Source: Marinobacter sp. DY40_1A1
GTDB taxonomy: Bacteria > Pseudomonadota > Gammaproteobacteria > Pseudomonadales > Oleiphilaceae
DNA: 64,000 nucleotides
Assembly (NCBI RefSeq): GCF_016597815.1
Contig: NZ_VCHA01000004.1
Coordinates: 398,580-462,579, forward strand
Reading direction: 5' to 3'
Positions 39,740 to 49,961 of the stretch are shown piece by piece. The notes under the pieces were generated by a model that was not told the origin of the DNA, ran no database searches, and saw only the letters and a program-made list of their open reading frames with translations. How positions within the stretch are numbered: the stretch's first letter is position 1; each line of letters starts with the position of its first letter. Position numbers and translations under genes: made by a program.

Positions 39740-42700
39740 ATGCTCACCCTGACTTCTTTCCGATCGTTTGTTGTATTTGCAATGTTGCTGGCAGCTCCTA
39801 TGGGCTTGCTACGGGCCGCATTGCTATCACCTGATGCCATAAACGTCTCTATCGCGCAGGGACAAAGTGTTACGGTGCAGCGCTCTATCACACTAAGTGA
39901 ATCCGGGCCTGCCGCTAACCGTGTGGATGTGGTTTTCCTGGCCGACAACACGGGCAGTATGGGGGGGGCCGTTAAAGCCGTTAAGGATAACGCACGGGCA
40001 ATTCTGGATGCGATTGCAGGAGAGGACCAACGATTTGAAGGGGTAGACGTTGCCTTTGGGGTTGGGCGTTATCTGGGTGATCCTCGAGAGTTCGGGTCTG
40101 CTGCTAATGCGGCCGACCGTGCCTATCAGCTTCTCCAGCCGGTTACTGAAAACAAAGACGATGTTCAGGCAGCTATTAATCAGTGGTACGCCCAGGGTGG
40201 CGGAGACGCTGCAGAAGCGAATTTCTTTGCACTCCACCAGGTGGCAACATCAGGCGCCGCCACTGATGGTGAGGGCTCTACCGACCGAGGTTATTCAACA
40301 GGCGCTGACACCGGATGGCGTGATGGTGCAGCGAAGATCATAGTGTGGTTTGGGGATGTCCATTCCCACACATCTAGCGTCAGCGTGCAGGAGGTCATAT
40401 CCGCTCTTGAGGTGAACGGAGTGTCTGTCGCCGCGGTGAACACCCGTGGCTCGGGGCAGGGAATCGATTCGAGCAACCAGGCAACTGATATTGTCACCGC
40501 AACGGGTGGTGTGCTGGTCAATGGCGTTCAGAGCCATGCGGCCATGGTTGATGCCATTCTCAGTTCAGTCGGCACCGTGACCTCTCGCGTTAATCTTGAG
40601 CTGCAGGCTCGTGGTGATACATCCGGCATTGCGGTTTCTTACGAATGCGCTTCAGCTGAAGGTTGTGAGGATGTTCCGTCAGGGGAATCCCGTCTGTTCA
40701 ATATGACGGTGACCGGGCATGTGCTGGGTGCCTACGATTTTGAAACTTACGCACCGAGGCTTTCAGGTGTGTCGGGCAGTGATCGCGTCACCGTCCGGGA
40801 GTGCGTCAGCGATGTTCGCACTCGGGCGAAGACCGGTCGTGTTCAGGTCATGTGGTCGGATACTGGCGCCCATCATTACTCTGTCCAGCGTTCGGATGCT
40901 GCCGATGGTCCTTTCGAAGAACTGGTGACGACCACCAGCCGCTATTCAACCTATCTTGATACCGGTGTGCAGAACAACAACACCTACTACTACCGCATTG
41001 CCGAAATGGATGCTGCTGGCGCCGCTGTCTGTGAGTCTGGCGTGGTATCGGCAGTTCCTCGGCACATGCGTGATCGTCCCGAGCCAGTGAACCATGCTCC
41101 TGTCATTTCCAGTACCCCGTCTGAAAGTGCTACACAGGGCGTAGGCTATATTTATCAGATCCTGGCCTCGGATCCGGATGGAGATGCACTGAGTTATCAC
41201 CTCGATTCTGCGCCTGTGGGTGTGCAGATTGATAGCAATACAGGTCTCGTGGAATGGACGCCTGGTCGCGATGATGTGGGCAATCAACAAATCGTCATCG
41301 GCGTAGAAGACCCACTGGGCCTGAGGGCCACGCAGCTGTGGACTGTCCAGGTAACAAAAGTCAATGAAGCTCCCAGGATCACCTCTTCGCCCGTGGGTTT
41401 TGCCCGTGTTGGCCAAGCGTATGAGTACGCCGTAAAAGCAGCTGATCCGGATCCGACCGATACGCTGATTTATGTTCTTGGTACCGCCCCTGCAGGAATG
41501 CTCATTGATTCGGCGACGGGCGTTATAAGCTGGACACCGGCAGACAGTCAGGCCGGCCAGAATCCTGTGTCTGTAACTGTGGAAGATCCTTCAGGACTAT
41601 CAGACGAACAGTCGTTCAGCATTGAAGTTACTGCCGTTAATCGTGCTCCAACAATCATCTCGACACCGATCGCTAATGCAGCCACCGGGGTTGAATACAA
41701 CTACCTGATTGAAGCTCATGATCCTGATGCCGGTGATTCGCTCAGCTATGCGCTGATTAGTGGTCCGTCGGGCATGTCAGTTGATGCGAATAGCGGCCAG
41801 TTAAGCTGGACACCGACATCGGGTCAAATTGGCGTAAGCGCAGTTGAAGTCAAGGTGGAAGACGCCGCTGGCCAGTCAGATACGCAGACCTTCCAGGTTG
41901 AGGTTGTTGTTAGCGGGAACCCGCCCATTATCGATTCAGTGCCCGTGACGACTGCATTTGCGGGAGAGCTCTATCAATACTCCGTAATCGCTTCCGATCC
42001 GGACGGTGATGCGCTTGTTTATCGTTTGAGTGAAGCACCAGCTGGCATGTCGGTTTCAGAAAGCGGCACGGTAAGCTGGGCTCCATCAACGGCTCAGGTT
42101 GGCTCCCACCCGGTTACTGTTGTTGTAGAAGACGACAGAGGTGCGTGGGTTTCGCAGGCATTTGATCTGGTTGTGACGGAAAAGAACACGGCTCCTGTGA
42201 TTACGTCTGCTCCTGCACCAGGTGTGGAGCTTGGTAGCACCTATGCCTATCAGGTGATTGCCAGCGATGATGATGGCGATGCTCTGACCTACAGCCTGCC
42301 TCAGGCGCCTGCTGGTATGGTCATAGTGGCAGATTCTGGTGTCGTTTCATGGGTGCCTTCCCCCTCTCAGCTTGGCAATCATTCGGTCAGGGTGCTTGTT
42401 AGCGACGGCAAGGGTGGCAGTGCCAGCCAGAGCTTTACGGTTGTTGTCACAGAGCGGCCCAATGTTGCGCCTGTCATCACCAGTGCAGCACCGACATCGG
42501 TCGTGGTTGGCGAAACTTACAGCTATCAGTTGATGGCCACGGATGCTGATGGTGATGCCGTCACGTTTGGGACTGTCAGCATGCCGGCCGGGATGACAGT
42601 AGATACGTCCGGTTTGGTAGCTTGGTCGCCCGCGTCTGCGCAGGTTGGAATTCAGAACGTAAGATTTTTTGCCGACGACGGGAAGGAGCGCTCCTACCAG

Positions 42701-45700
42701 AATGTCGCTATTGAAGTTGTTGAAGCCATACAGCCGTTGCAGGTTGAGCTGACCGCCTCCCCTCAAACGGTAGATGAAGGCGATATCGTATCCATTCTGA
42801 CGATAGTCACCGGCGGTAAAGGTGAGCGCACAATAAACTTGAATGTTGACGGTACCCCTCAGCCTGTCAATGGCAGCGGAGAAGCAATGTGGACCGCCGT
42901 CGGCACGGGCGTAAAGATTATTACCGCCACGGTGAGTGACACTGAAACCTCAGTAACAACCACCGCAACAGTGACTGTGCGCGATCCCGGCGATACGGCC
43001 AGTCCTGTGGTAACACTGGAGGGGCCAACTGACGGCACCGTTGTCACTGCACCCACGGAAATCATTGCCACCATCACTGACGACAACCTTGCCGGTTATG
43101 AAGTGCTTGTTGCGCCATCCGGTACCGACCAGTGGCAGGTGATTGCCAAGGGCGATGCCAACCAGAATTCGGCTGCCGTTGCGACTTTTGATCCCACGAT
43201 GCTGACCAATGGCCAGTACGACCTGGCCATCATTGCGATCGATGTTAATAACCTCTCAGCTTCTGACATGATGTCTCTGCAGGTTGAGGGCGATCTCAAG
43301 GTTGGTAACTTCAGCATAACCTTGCAGGATCTGGAGGTTCCGCTGGCAGGCATCCCCATTCAGGTGACCCGGACTTATGATAGTCGCAGACGCCATGAAG
43401 CACTGGATTTCGGCCACGGCTGGAGCGTGGGCTATCAGGACATAAAAGTAGAAGAATCCAGGGTCCCAGGTCGCTACTGGACACTGAACGAGTACCGAAG
43501 TGGCCCCATGGGAATGCTAACCGATTTCTGTATCGAGCCCCTGGGTGCGCCAGTGATTACCATCACGCTGCCTGGCGGTGATGTGGAGAAATTCGAGACC
43601 TCAGCGACGCCTTCCTGCAATACCTTAACCGTTATTCGGGATGTGACTCTCAAGTTCACGCCGGTTGGTGACACCCGGTCGACCCTTCGGGCTTTGAACG
43701 ACAACAATGCCTACTTCATGGGCGACAGCCTGGTGGAAAATGGCTACTACTCGAATCCTGTGGATCCGAGCCGGTATGAACTGACCACAGAGACCGGCTA
43801 CAAGTATACCCTCGACCAGACGTTCGGCATCGAGAAGGTGACGGACCCCAACGGCAATACGCTGACCTACACCCAAAATGGAATCTTCCATTCAAGCGGA
43901 AAGTCCGTCGTTTTCGAACGGGATAGTGAGGGTCGTATCACCGCCATTGTGAAGCCAGGTGGAGAGCGGCTGGTCTATAGCTATGACGGCGAAAACAACC
44001 TCGTCGCCAGTGCCGATGCCATGGGTAACGCGACCCAATACACCTACAATCGCAGCCATGGCCTGCTGGACATTATTGACCCCATGGGCCGGCGCATGGT
44101 TCGCAACATTTTTGATGAAAGCGGCCGCCTGATTGCCCAGGAAGACAACGAAGGCAATCGCACTGAGTTCAACCATGATGTAGAAGGCCGGCAGTCCAGC
44201 GTCACCGACCGCAATGGCTACACCACCTTCTACTACTACGACGAGCACGGTAACGTTACTACCCAGGTGGATGCCGCCGGGAACACCTGGAACTACGCAT
44301 ACGATGCTCAAGGTAACCAGATCAGCCAGGTGGATCCCATGGGTAACACCACCCATGCGAATTTTGATGCGCGCAATAATCAGCTTAGCGCCACGGATGA
44401 ACTGGGGAATACGGTCGCGTTTACGTATAACAGCCGAGGCCAGGAACTGACCATTCAGGATGCTCGTGGGAACCTGTTCCGGAATACCTACGACACCGTA
44501 GGCAACCTGCTGAGTGTTACCGATCCTGAAGGCAATATTGCCGGCAATAATATTAATGCCAAGGGGCTCGTGACCCGCAGTACTGATCTGAACGGCAACG
44601 CCACCAATTACACCTACGACAGTGATGGCAACAAGCTGACGGAAACAGATCCGCTGGGTAACACCACGCGTTATACCTACGACGCTAACGGCAACGTGCT
44701 GACCGAAACACGCTCTCGGACTGTCGGTGGCGCTACCGTTGATGATGTAACTTCTTACGTATACAACGCCAATGGTCAGGTAACTGAGACGGTTTATCCT
44801 GATGGTAGTACGACCGCTACCGAGTACGACCTGGCCGGAAATGAAACGGCGACGGTTGATGGCCGTGGAAACCGGACCGAATACCGGTACGACGCCTATG
44901 GCCGATTGGTCGAGACGTTACACCCTGACGGCTCCATTGAAACCAAAGCCTATGACGGGGAAGGAAACCTGGTGTCGCAAACCGACGCCTTGGGCCGGAC
45001 CACCACCTATGCTTACGATGCTCTGAACCGGGTTATCCGCACGGACTATCCGGATGGTAGCCATACCAGTACCGACTATGACGCCGTCGGACGGGTAATC
45101 CGGGAAACTGACGGCCTGGGCAAGGTTACTCAGTACGAGTACGACGCAGCCGGGCGCAGGACCGCGGTAATCAATGCTCTCGGTAACCGACACAGCTTCA
45201 GCTACGATGCCGATGGCAACCTGGCGAGCGAAACGGATGCCCGTGGCCACACCACAACGTATACCTATAACACTCTGGATCAACGTATAAGCACGCGCTT
45301 CCATGATGGCACGGAGTTGCTTTCCAACTACGACGCTATGGGCCGGCTGCTATCGGAGACAGACCAGAGGGGCCGCAAAACGGAATATCAGTATGATGCG
45401 CTTGGCCGCCTTACCAAGGTAACCGATGCCACGGGTGGAGAAACCGCGTACACCTACGATGCGGCCGGTAATAAGCTCACCCAGACGGATGCTGAAGGCC
45501 GGACAACCCGCTGGACCTACGACAGTGAGGGGCGCGAACTGAGCCGGACGCTGCCAATGGCTCAAACGGAAACCTCTGTCTATGACATCGGAGGCAACCG
45601 CGTAAGTCATACTGACTTTAAAGGTGACACCACCAGCTATTCCTTCGATTCACGCAGTCGCCTGGTCAGAATCCGCTATGCCAGTGGAGATGAGGAAAGT

Positions 45701-47914
45701 TACACCTACGATGCAGTAGGCAACCGGCTGACGGCTACTTCAACGGAAGGCACCACCCAGTACATTTACGACAACATGGGACGCCTGACGGAAGAAACCC
45801 AGCCTGGTGGTTCGGTAATACAGTACCAGTACGACAACGCCGGTAACCGGACGAGAGTGACAGTTCTGGCAGGTGGTGATTCGGCCACAACCAACTACAC
45901 CTACGATGTTCTTAATCGGCTGCAAACAGTAACCGACAGTGAGGGCACGACTACCTATACCTACGACGCTGCGGGTAACCGCAAGTCGGTCACTTATCCA
46001 AATGGGAATGAAACCGCCTACGACTATGACGCACTCAATCGCCTGACGAAGCTGACCACCACCAACGCCCTGAATCAGGTATTGGCAGACTACCGCTATA
46101 CGCTGGATGCAACCGGGCGGCGGACCAGCGTTGAGGAACGCCACAATGGGCGGATGGCTCTGTACAGTTATGACCAACTGTACCGGCTGACCAGGGAACT
46201 GGTGACAGACCCAATCAATGGCAATTACAGTGCCGAATACCAGCATGACAAGGTTGGAAACCGGACCTACAGCATCATTGATGGTGTGCACACCAGCTAC
46301 ACCTACGATGACAACGATCGCCTGACGGCCCAGGGTGCTGTCCAGTTCACCTACGATGCCAATGGCAACACCCTGACCGAAACGGATGCAGGTGTGGTGA
46401 CCAGGTACCGCTACGACGGCGCCAACCGCCTGACCGAAGCACAGACGCCGGGCGCGACAGTCACTTTCGGCTACAACGCCGATGGCATCCGTACCCGCAA
46501 ATCGAACGGCGGCCAAACCACTCGATATGTCGTGGACAGCAACCGCGATTACGCACAGGTACTGGCAGAAGTCGCCAATGGAAGCTCGGAGGTCAGCTAC
46601 ACATACGGCGACGACCTCATCTCCCAGACTCGTGGAGGTATCACCTCGTACTATCTGTACGACGGCCACGGCTCTACCCGCGCACTGGCAGACGAAACCG
46701 GCTCTTTAACAGACGGCTACCATTACGATGCGTTCGGGGTGTTGGCGAACAGCCAGGGCTCGACCGAGAACAGCTACCTCTATACTGGTGAGCAGTACGA
46801 TGCCTCGCTAGGCCAGTACTATCTGCGGGCGAGGTACTACGGTCAAGACCAGGGGCGGTTTACGCAGATGGATACGTGGATGGGGGATAATTATGATCCG
46901 ATTACATTGCACAAGTATCTTTATGCTAATGGTGATCCGGTTGGTTATACCGATCCAACGGGTAAATTTGGCCTTGGTTCTTTTAGTGTTGCATCGACGA
47001 TCAGTGGAATATTAACCACAATGAGTATTGTTGACACGGGCTACAGCCTTTTTCAATTGGCGAGCGGTGAAAAAGATATTTCGGCTAAAGATGTGGGGCT
47101 TAGTATTCTGTTGAGCCGAATACCTGGTAGTAGTCTAGCCAAAAAAATTGCAGCCAAGTTCAAAGCAAAGACCGGACGAAATCTGAAGATTCCATGTGTC
47201 AGTAATAGCTTTGTTGCTGGAACAATGGTCCATACTGCCAGAGGTTTAGTGCGGATAGAAGAAGTGGTAATTGGGGACTACGTACTATCTTATAATGAGG
47301 GAACCCAGGAGAATGAGTATCAGGAGGTTGTGCACTTAATAACTCATAAGAATGATTACGAATTAGTTCATATAAAAACTGACTCGGGTGAGAGTTTTAT
47401 TTCTACCATTGCGCACCCGTTCTACATAAATAATGAGTGGAAAGATGCTGGAAATATAAGTGCTTCTGATGCATTGACCTCTGTCGCCGGATACGTGCCA
47501 GTAGCTAATCTTGAGCGGTGGAAAGCTGTAGAAACTGTATACAACTTTACGGTAGCTAACACTCATACTTATTATGTAGGTGAAGCTGGTGTTCTAGTGC
47601 ACAACACTAATCGTGATTGTGTGGTATCAGTGAGCAATATGAACGAATTTTTTGATACTCCTTTTGGTCATATGTTAAAAGGCGTATCCTCAAGAACGGG
47701 AAAAAGTGTTAAGGGTGCACAAATATTTAGAGTTTCCAAAAAAAGTCCAAATTTGAGAAAGGGTGATCAATATTACCTAGATACCCTGCATGGGGATCAT
47801 TTAGAGGTTTTTGATAAAAAAGGTGCATTTTTGAAGGTTCTTAATCTCGATGGAACGCTAAATGCTTCTAAAACCGCTTCTGGCGTGGGTCGGTCAATTA
47901 AGAAATATTTATAG
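39740..47914 (+). CDS. Giant secreted VWA-cadherin-RHS-Hint polymorphic toxin with colicin E3-like C-terminus
   Basis: The product is about 2,724 residues. The ATG at 39740 is chosen for AAGGA at 8 nt; GTG 39689 and ATG 39722 are in-frame alternatives. A hydrophobic signal is followed by a von Willebrand A domain with MIDAS DNTGSM (D69), a fibronectin-like segment, six cadherin/He_PIG repeats (41090-42730), two further beta domains, an RHS start domain (about 43290), many YD repeats (about 43980-46640) and the RHS core ending in YLYANGDPVGYTDPTG. A Hint autoprotease runs from Cys at 47195 to VHN at 47605. The last about 102 residues (LDTLHGDHLEVFDKKG, ending GRSIKKYL) resemble colicin E3-type 16S rRNases, whose Asp-x2-His-...-Glu triad appears with one extra residue. 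This tail is AT-richer than the rest, as in exchanged toxin modules. Confidence 0.85.
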   Translation: MLTLTSFRSFVVFAMLLAAPMGLLRAALLSPDAINVSIAQGQSVTVQRSITLSESGPAANRVDVVFLADNTGSMGGAVKAVKDNARAILDAIAGEDQRFEGVDVAFGVGRYLGDPREFGSAANAADRAYQLLQPVTENKDDVQAAINQWYAQGGGDAAEANFFALHQVATSGAATDGEGSTDRGYSTGADTGWRDGAAKIIVWFGDVHSHTSSVSVQEVISALEVNGVSVAAVNTRGSGQGIDSSNQATDIVTATGGVLVNGVQSHAAMVDAILSSVGTVTSRVNLELQARGDTSGIAVSYECASAEGCEDVPSGESRLFNMTVTGHVLGAYDFETYAPRLSGVSGSDRVTVRECVSDVRTRAKTGRVQVMWSDTGAHHYSVQRSDAADGPFEELVTTTSRYSTYLDTGVQNNNTYYYRIAEMDAAGAAVCESGVVSAVPRHMRDRPEPVNHAPVISSTPSESATQGVGYIYQILASDPDGDALSYHLDSAPVGVQIDSNTGLVEWTPGRDDVGNQQIVIGVEDPLGLRATQLWTVQVTKVNEAPRITSSPVGFARVGQAYEYAVKAADPDPTDTLIYVLGTAPAGMLIDSATGVISWTPADSQAGQNPVSVTVEDPSGLSDEQSFSIEVTAVNRAPTIISTPIANAATGVEYNYLIEAHDPDAGDSLSYALISGPSGMSVDANSGQLSWTPTSGQIGVSAVEVKVEDAAGQSDTQTFQVEVVVSGNPPIIDSVPVTTAFAGELYQYSVIASDPDGDALVYRLSEAPAGMSVSESGTVSWAPSTAQVGSHPVTVVVEDDRGAWVSQAFDLVVTEKNTAPVITSAPAPGVELGSTYAYQVIASDDDGDALTYSLPQAPAGMVIVADSGVVSWVPSPSQLGNHSVRVLVSDGKGGSASQSFTVVVTERPNVAPVITSAAPTSVVVGETYSYQLMATDADGDAVTFGTVSMPAGMTVDTSGLVAWSPASAQVGIQNVRFFADDGKERSYQNVAIEVVEAIQPLQVELTASPQTVDEGDIVSILTIVTGGKGERTINLNVDGTPQPVNGSGEAMWTAVGTGVKIITATVSDTETSVTTTATVTVRDPGDTASPVVTLEGPTDGTVVTAPTEIIATITDDNLAGYEVLVAPSGTDQWQVIAKGDANQNSAAVATFDPTMLTNGQYDLAIIAIDVNNLSASDMMSLQVEGDLKVGNFSITLQDLEVPLAGIPIQVTRTYDSRRRHEALDFGHGWSVGYQDIKVEESRVPGRYWTLNEYRSGPMGMLTDFCIEPLGAPVITITLPGGDVEKFETSATPSCNTLTVIRDVTLKFTPVGDTRSTLRALNDNNAYFMGDSLVENGYYSNPVDPSRYELTTETGYKYTLDQTFGIEKVTDPNGNTLTYTQNGIFHSSGKSVVFERDSEGRITAIVKPGGERLVYSYDGENNLVASADAMGNATQYTYNRSHGLLDIIDPMGRRMVRNIFDESGRLIAQEDNEGNRTEFNHDVEGRQSSVTDRNGYTTFYYYDEHGNVTTQVDAAGNTWNYAYDAQGNQISQVDPMGNTTHANFDARNNQLSATDELGNTVAFTYNSRGQELTIQDARGNLFRNTYDTVGNLLSVTDPEGNIAGNNINAKGLVTRSTDLNGNATNYTYDSDGNKLTETDPLGNTTRYTYDANGNVLTETRSRTVGGATVDDVTSYVYNANGQVTETVYPDGSTTATEYDLAGNETATVDGRGNRTEYRYDAYGRLVETLHPDGSIETKAYDGEGNLVSQTDALGRTTTYAYDALNRVIRTDYPDGSHTSTDYDAVGRVIRETDGLGKVTQYEYDAAGRRTAVINALGNRHSFSYDADGNLASETDARGHTTTYTYNTLDQRISTRFHDGTELLSNYDAMGRLLSETDQRGRKTEYQYDALGRLTKVTDATGGETAYTYDAAGNKLTQTDAEGRTTRWTYDSEGRELSRTLPMAQTETSVYDIGGNRVSHTDFKGDTTSYSFDSRSRLVRIRYASGDEESYTYDAVGNRLTATSTEGTTQYIYDNMGRLTEETQPGGSVIQYQYDNAGNRTRVTVLAGGDSATTNYTYDVLNRLQTVTDSEGTTTYTYDAAGNRKSVTYPNGNETAYDYDALNRLTKLTTTNALNQVLADYRYTLDATGRRTSVEERHNGRMALYSYDQLYRLTRELVTDPINGNYSAEYQHDKVGNRTYSIIDGVHTSYTYDDNDRLTAQGAVQFTYDANGNTLTETDAGVVTRYRYDGANRLTEAQTPGATVTFGYNADGIRTRKSNGGQTTRYVVDSNRDYAQVLAEVANGSSEVSYTYGDDLISQTRGGITSYYLYDGHGSTRALADETGSLTDGYHYDAFGVLANSQGSTENSYLYTGEQYDASLGQYYLRARYYGQDQGRFTQMDTWMGDNYDPITLHKYLYANGDPVGYTDPTGKFGLGSFSVASTISGILTTMSIVDTGYSLFQLASGEKDISAKDVGLSILLSRIPGSSLAKKIAAKFKAKTGRNLKIPCVSNSFVAGTMVHTARGLVRIEEVVIGDYVLSYNEGTQENEYQEVVHLITHKNDYELVHIKTDSGESFISTIAHPFYINNEWKDAGNISASDALTSVAGYVPVANLERWKAVETVYNFTVANTHTYYVGEAGVLVHNTNRDCVVSVSNMNEFFDTPFGHMLKGVSSRTGKSVKGAQIFRVSKKSPNLRKGDQYYLDTLHGDHLEVFDKKGAFLKVLNLDGTLNASKTASGVGRSIKKYL
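41090..42730 (+). repeat. Six tandem cadherin/He_PIG-type repeats of about 270-280 bp
   Basis: Repeat starts are at 41090, 41363, 41639, 41918, 42185 and 42461 (lengths 267-279 bp). Each unit encodes NxAPxIxS...Y-Q-...ASDPDGDALxY...PAGMxxxxxGxxxWxPxxxQxGxxxVxVxVxD. The copies diverge in DNA sequence, so they are old. They probably form an extended, calcium-binding stalk. Confidence 0.8.
43980..46640 (+). repeat. RHS/YD repeat array
   Basis: More than 35 YD-type units of about 20-22 residues appear, with core Y-x-Y-D-x2-G-N-x2-x3-D-x2-G. In known RHS proteins and ABC toxins these units form a hollow shell holding the C-terminal toxin. Confidence 0.85.
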
Positions 47915-47922
47915 GTTGTTCT

Positions 47923-48270
47923 ATGAATAAAGATATATATTTAAAGTTGTCTGCATCACTTATGTTAGCTGTCAAAAAGTTTTTGATTGGAAATAATGAA
48001 ATCTATCAGGAGATAAAGGAGGACTTTGAAACAATTGTCGCTGAGTGTGATATAAGCGCATGGTGCGCAAATATCGATGGGACCACTAAGAACGTTGGCC
48101 ATATTATTGCTGATCTTGATGACGCTATTAAAGAAGGCGACAGGCCAAAGTGTGTTGAGTCAATAGCGATCCTAAGATGCGCTATTGCTGACATAAATTC
48201 AGCCTATTCGAACGCAATAGATAGCATGGAAGATCTTGTGGTTTCTATTCGCAATGAAAGTGATGATTGA
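47923..48270 (+). CDS. Probable immunity protein for the RHS toxin
   Basis: This 115-residue, acidic, largely helical protein begins 8 bp after the toxin stop and is similarly AT-rich. It has no signal or recognised domain. Cognate immunity genes normally lie directly behind the toxin, so this is the first candidate. It does not look like the beta-rich cloacin/colicin E3 immunity family, which would make it a different solution to the same toxin fold if the toxin assignment is right. Confidence 0.6.
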   Translation: MNKDIYLKLSASLMLAVKKFLIGNNEIYQEIKEDFETIVAECDISAWCANIDGTTKNVGHIIADLDDAIKEGDRPKCVESIAILRCAIADINSAYSNAIDSMEDLVVSIRNESDD

Positions 48271-48317
48271 TAAAACTAGTAGAGAAATTGGAAATTTTAT
48301 AAGCATCATTTCGTCCT

Positions 48318-48683
48318 ATGTGTTCTGATGACGCTGGCTTGTTGAGTACGCATTTGATAAATGAAGATGCAGGCCGATATACACAAAACACGATAGAGAA
48401 AATGCATGCGCTCTGTGAAAAGCAGTGGCATACATATGAGCTTCCATCGCTGGGTATCAGGAAGTCCACAACTCATTGGGTGCAGGAGTACCTCGATACA
48501 GCATCGCCTGATCCGGAACTCGCAGCAAAGATTGTCTACTGCTTTGGCCTTAATAGGCAGTTACTGGCGCAGATAATTGAATGTTATGGCGACGACGTTG
48601 ATTTGAGCGAGTACGAGGAAGACTTGGAGCACGCGGACGGGGATTTTATCGATCCATACTGGACGCTAAGAAAAGGTGAGTAG
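48318..48683 (+). CDS. Hypothetical protein of the immunity array
   Basis: The 121-residue acidic protein (GDDVDLSEYEEDLEHADGDF near the C-terminus) has no signal peptide and no recognised family. It follows the probable immunity gene by 47 bp with a weak ribosome site. It may be an orphan immunity protein left from an earlier toxin tip. The assignment is by position only. Confidence 0.5.
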   Translation: MCSDDAGLLSTHLINEDAGRYTQNTIEKMHALCEKQWHTYELPSLGIRKSTTHWVQEYLDTASPDPELAAKIVYCFGLNRQLLAQIIECYGDDVDLSEYEEDLEHADGDFIDPYWTLRKGE

Positions 48684-48709
48684 CAGTAAGCTGTTTAACA
48701 ACCTACCTT

Positions 48710-48730
48710 TTACCCTCCGATCGGAGGTAA
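48710..48730 (+). promoter_or_regulatory. Palindrome enclosing the ribosome site of the 392-residue gene
   Basis: CCTCCGATCGGAGG is a perfect 14-bp palindrome, extended by TTAC/GTAA with one bulged C. It contains the GGAGG Shine-Dalgarno (48723-48727) of the ATG at 48737. As RNA it could hide the site; as DNA it could be an operator. Confidence 0.4.
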
Positions 48731-48736
48731 GAAACC

Positions 48737-49915
48737 ATGAGCCTTGCACTTCCAAAAGATAAAGACCTTGGCTACAAAGTTCCCGCAGCACTGGCCAAAA
48801 AGCTCGAAAGGAAGTTCTCGCTAACGAGTGAAGCGTGTCTGGATAATGCTGTGTGTCTGGCCAACTACCTGTTTGCTTTGGGTGAAGTAGATCAGGCACG
48901 TGAGCTTCTCGAAAGCTTTGTTTTTGATGTGCGGTCTGTTGAAGGGCGCAGAGACCTTTGGGGTTCAGTGGGCCATGGGCTGATTTTGCTGGCTCACATT
49001 TACCGGGCAAGCGAGCCCGATAAAGCATCCCGTATTATTGCGGCGTTGGATGAGGACGATATTTATACGTCCGCCATGACCAGGTACGAGATCTTTCAGA
49101 GTGATTTTGAGAGCCATCAGAATATTATGGACTACGCTTTCACCGAGACTCCCAAGTATAAATGCGAAGTCATCGGGCAGGAGGCGTTAAACTTTCTCTA
49201 CTTCCACGAAATGATCCCGGTTACCCGGGAACCCCTACCCGCTGACTTCGCAGATACCTTGCGAGGCCTTATTGATGATTGCTATCACCATCTACGAGAA
49301 GCTCTGGCTGAATCCCGGGTGAAGGGGCGTAAGCAGTCGGGAGCGAAAGCCTCGGCTCTGTCAGAGGCAAAGCAACATGCGGATGCGACGGTGTTATTCT
49401 CCGGTCAATTAAGCATCAACTATGGACAGTTTTATGTGGATGAGGTCACTCTACAAAACGAAGGCGACTACCTGTTAGTTGAGCGGGCCTTCAGCGGTCA
49501 GGCTAATGGGCTATGTGGTGGAGCCCAGAAAGGAAAGCTCTTTCTGGTGGCAGGCCCGCAGACCGGAGCCATCTTGATCGATGTGCTCCTGCATTCGTCA
49601 AAACCTCCAGTGGATGAGACGTTTGAAGACGCCGTCGAGTGCAGCATGCAGGTACCGGAAAACCAAACAGGCCTGTGTTCATGGGCTCACGAAGAAACCT
49701 ATACCCTGGATCTTCCCCCTGGAAGTTATCGGGTGCGCTACAGCATTTCCGGAATGGATCGAGATTACGCCGAGGATGATGAGGATGTGGATGTGCCAAT
49801 ATCCGGCCAGCGATACTTGCTGCAATTCTGGCCAGCCTCCGCGGCTAAAGACCAAATTCTAAAGGTAGGTAGCGAAACAGCTGCCTATTGGCACGGTACG
49901 CTAGAAACCGATTGA
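48737..49915 (+). CDS. Two-domain hypothetical protein, immunity-array paralogue
   Basis: This 392-residue cytoplasmic protein has two parts. Residues about 1-200 are helical and align along their length with the 204-residue product of 50275-50889: KKLERKFSLTSEACLDNAVCLAN against QKRFDLTRSGDLETAIELAC, SFVFDVRS against SFIYDISY, and the shared end LREALAESR against LREMLSESR. Residues about 215-390 are beta-rich and acidic, with LDLPPGSYRVRYSISGMD. The N-terminal family is seen near toxin loci, but a biochemical function is not known. A strong GGAGG site lies inside a palindrome. Confidence 0.6.
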   Translation: MSLALPKDKDLGYKVPAALAKKLERKFSLTSEACLDNAVCLANYLFALGEVDQARELLESFVFDVRSVEGRRDLWGSVGHGLILLAHIYRASEPDKASRIIAALDEDDIYTSAMTRYEIFQSDFESHQNIMDYAFTETPKYKCEVIGQEALNFLYFHEMIPVTREPLPADFADTLRGLIDDCYHHLREALAESRVKGRKQSGAKASALSEAKQHADATVLFSGQLSINYGQFYVDEVTLQNEGDYLLVERAFSGQANGLCGGAQKGKLFLVAGPQTGAILIDVLLHSSKPPVDETFEDAVECSMQVPENQTGLCSWAHEETYTLDLPPGSYRVRYSISGMDRDYAEDDEDVDVPISGQRYLLQFWPASAAKDQILKVGSETAAYWHGTLETD

Positions 49916-49961
49916 GCGCCTGAACCAGGGGGGGCAGGCTGATCTCGACGCTGAGGTTCTT

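Noticed and set aside
47923..48270. Colicin E3/cloacin immunity family for the first gene after the toxin
   Set aside because: The sequence looks helical and lacks the beta-rich pattern of that family; only position supports an immunity role.
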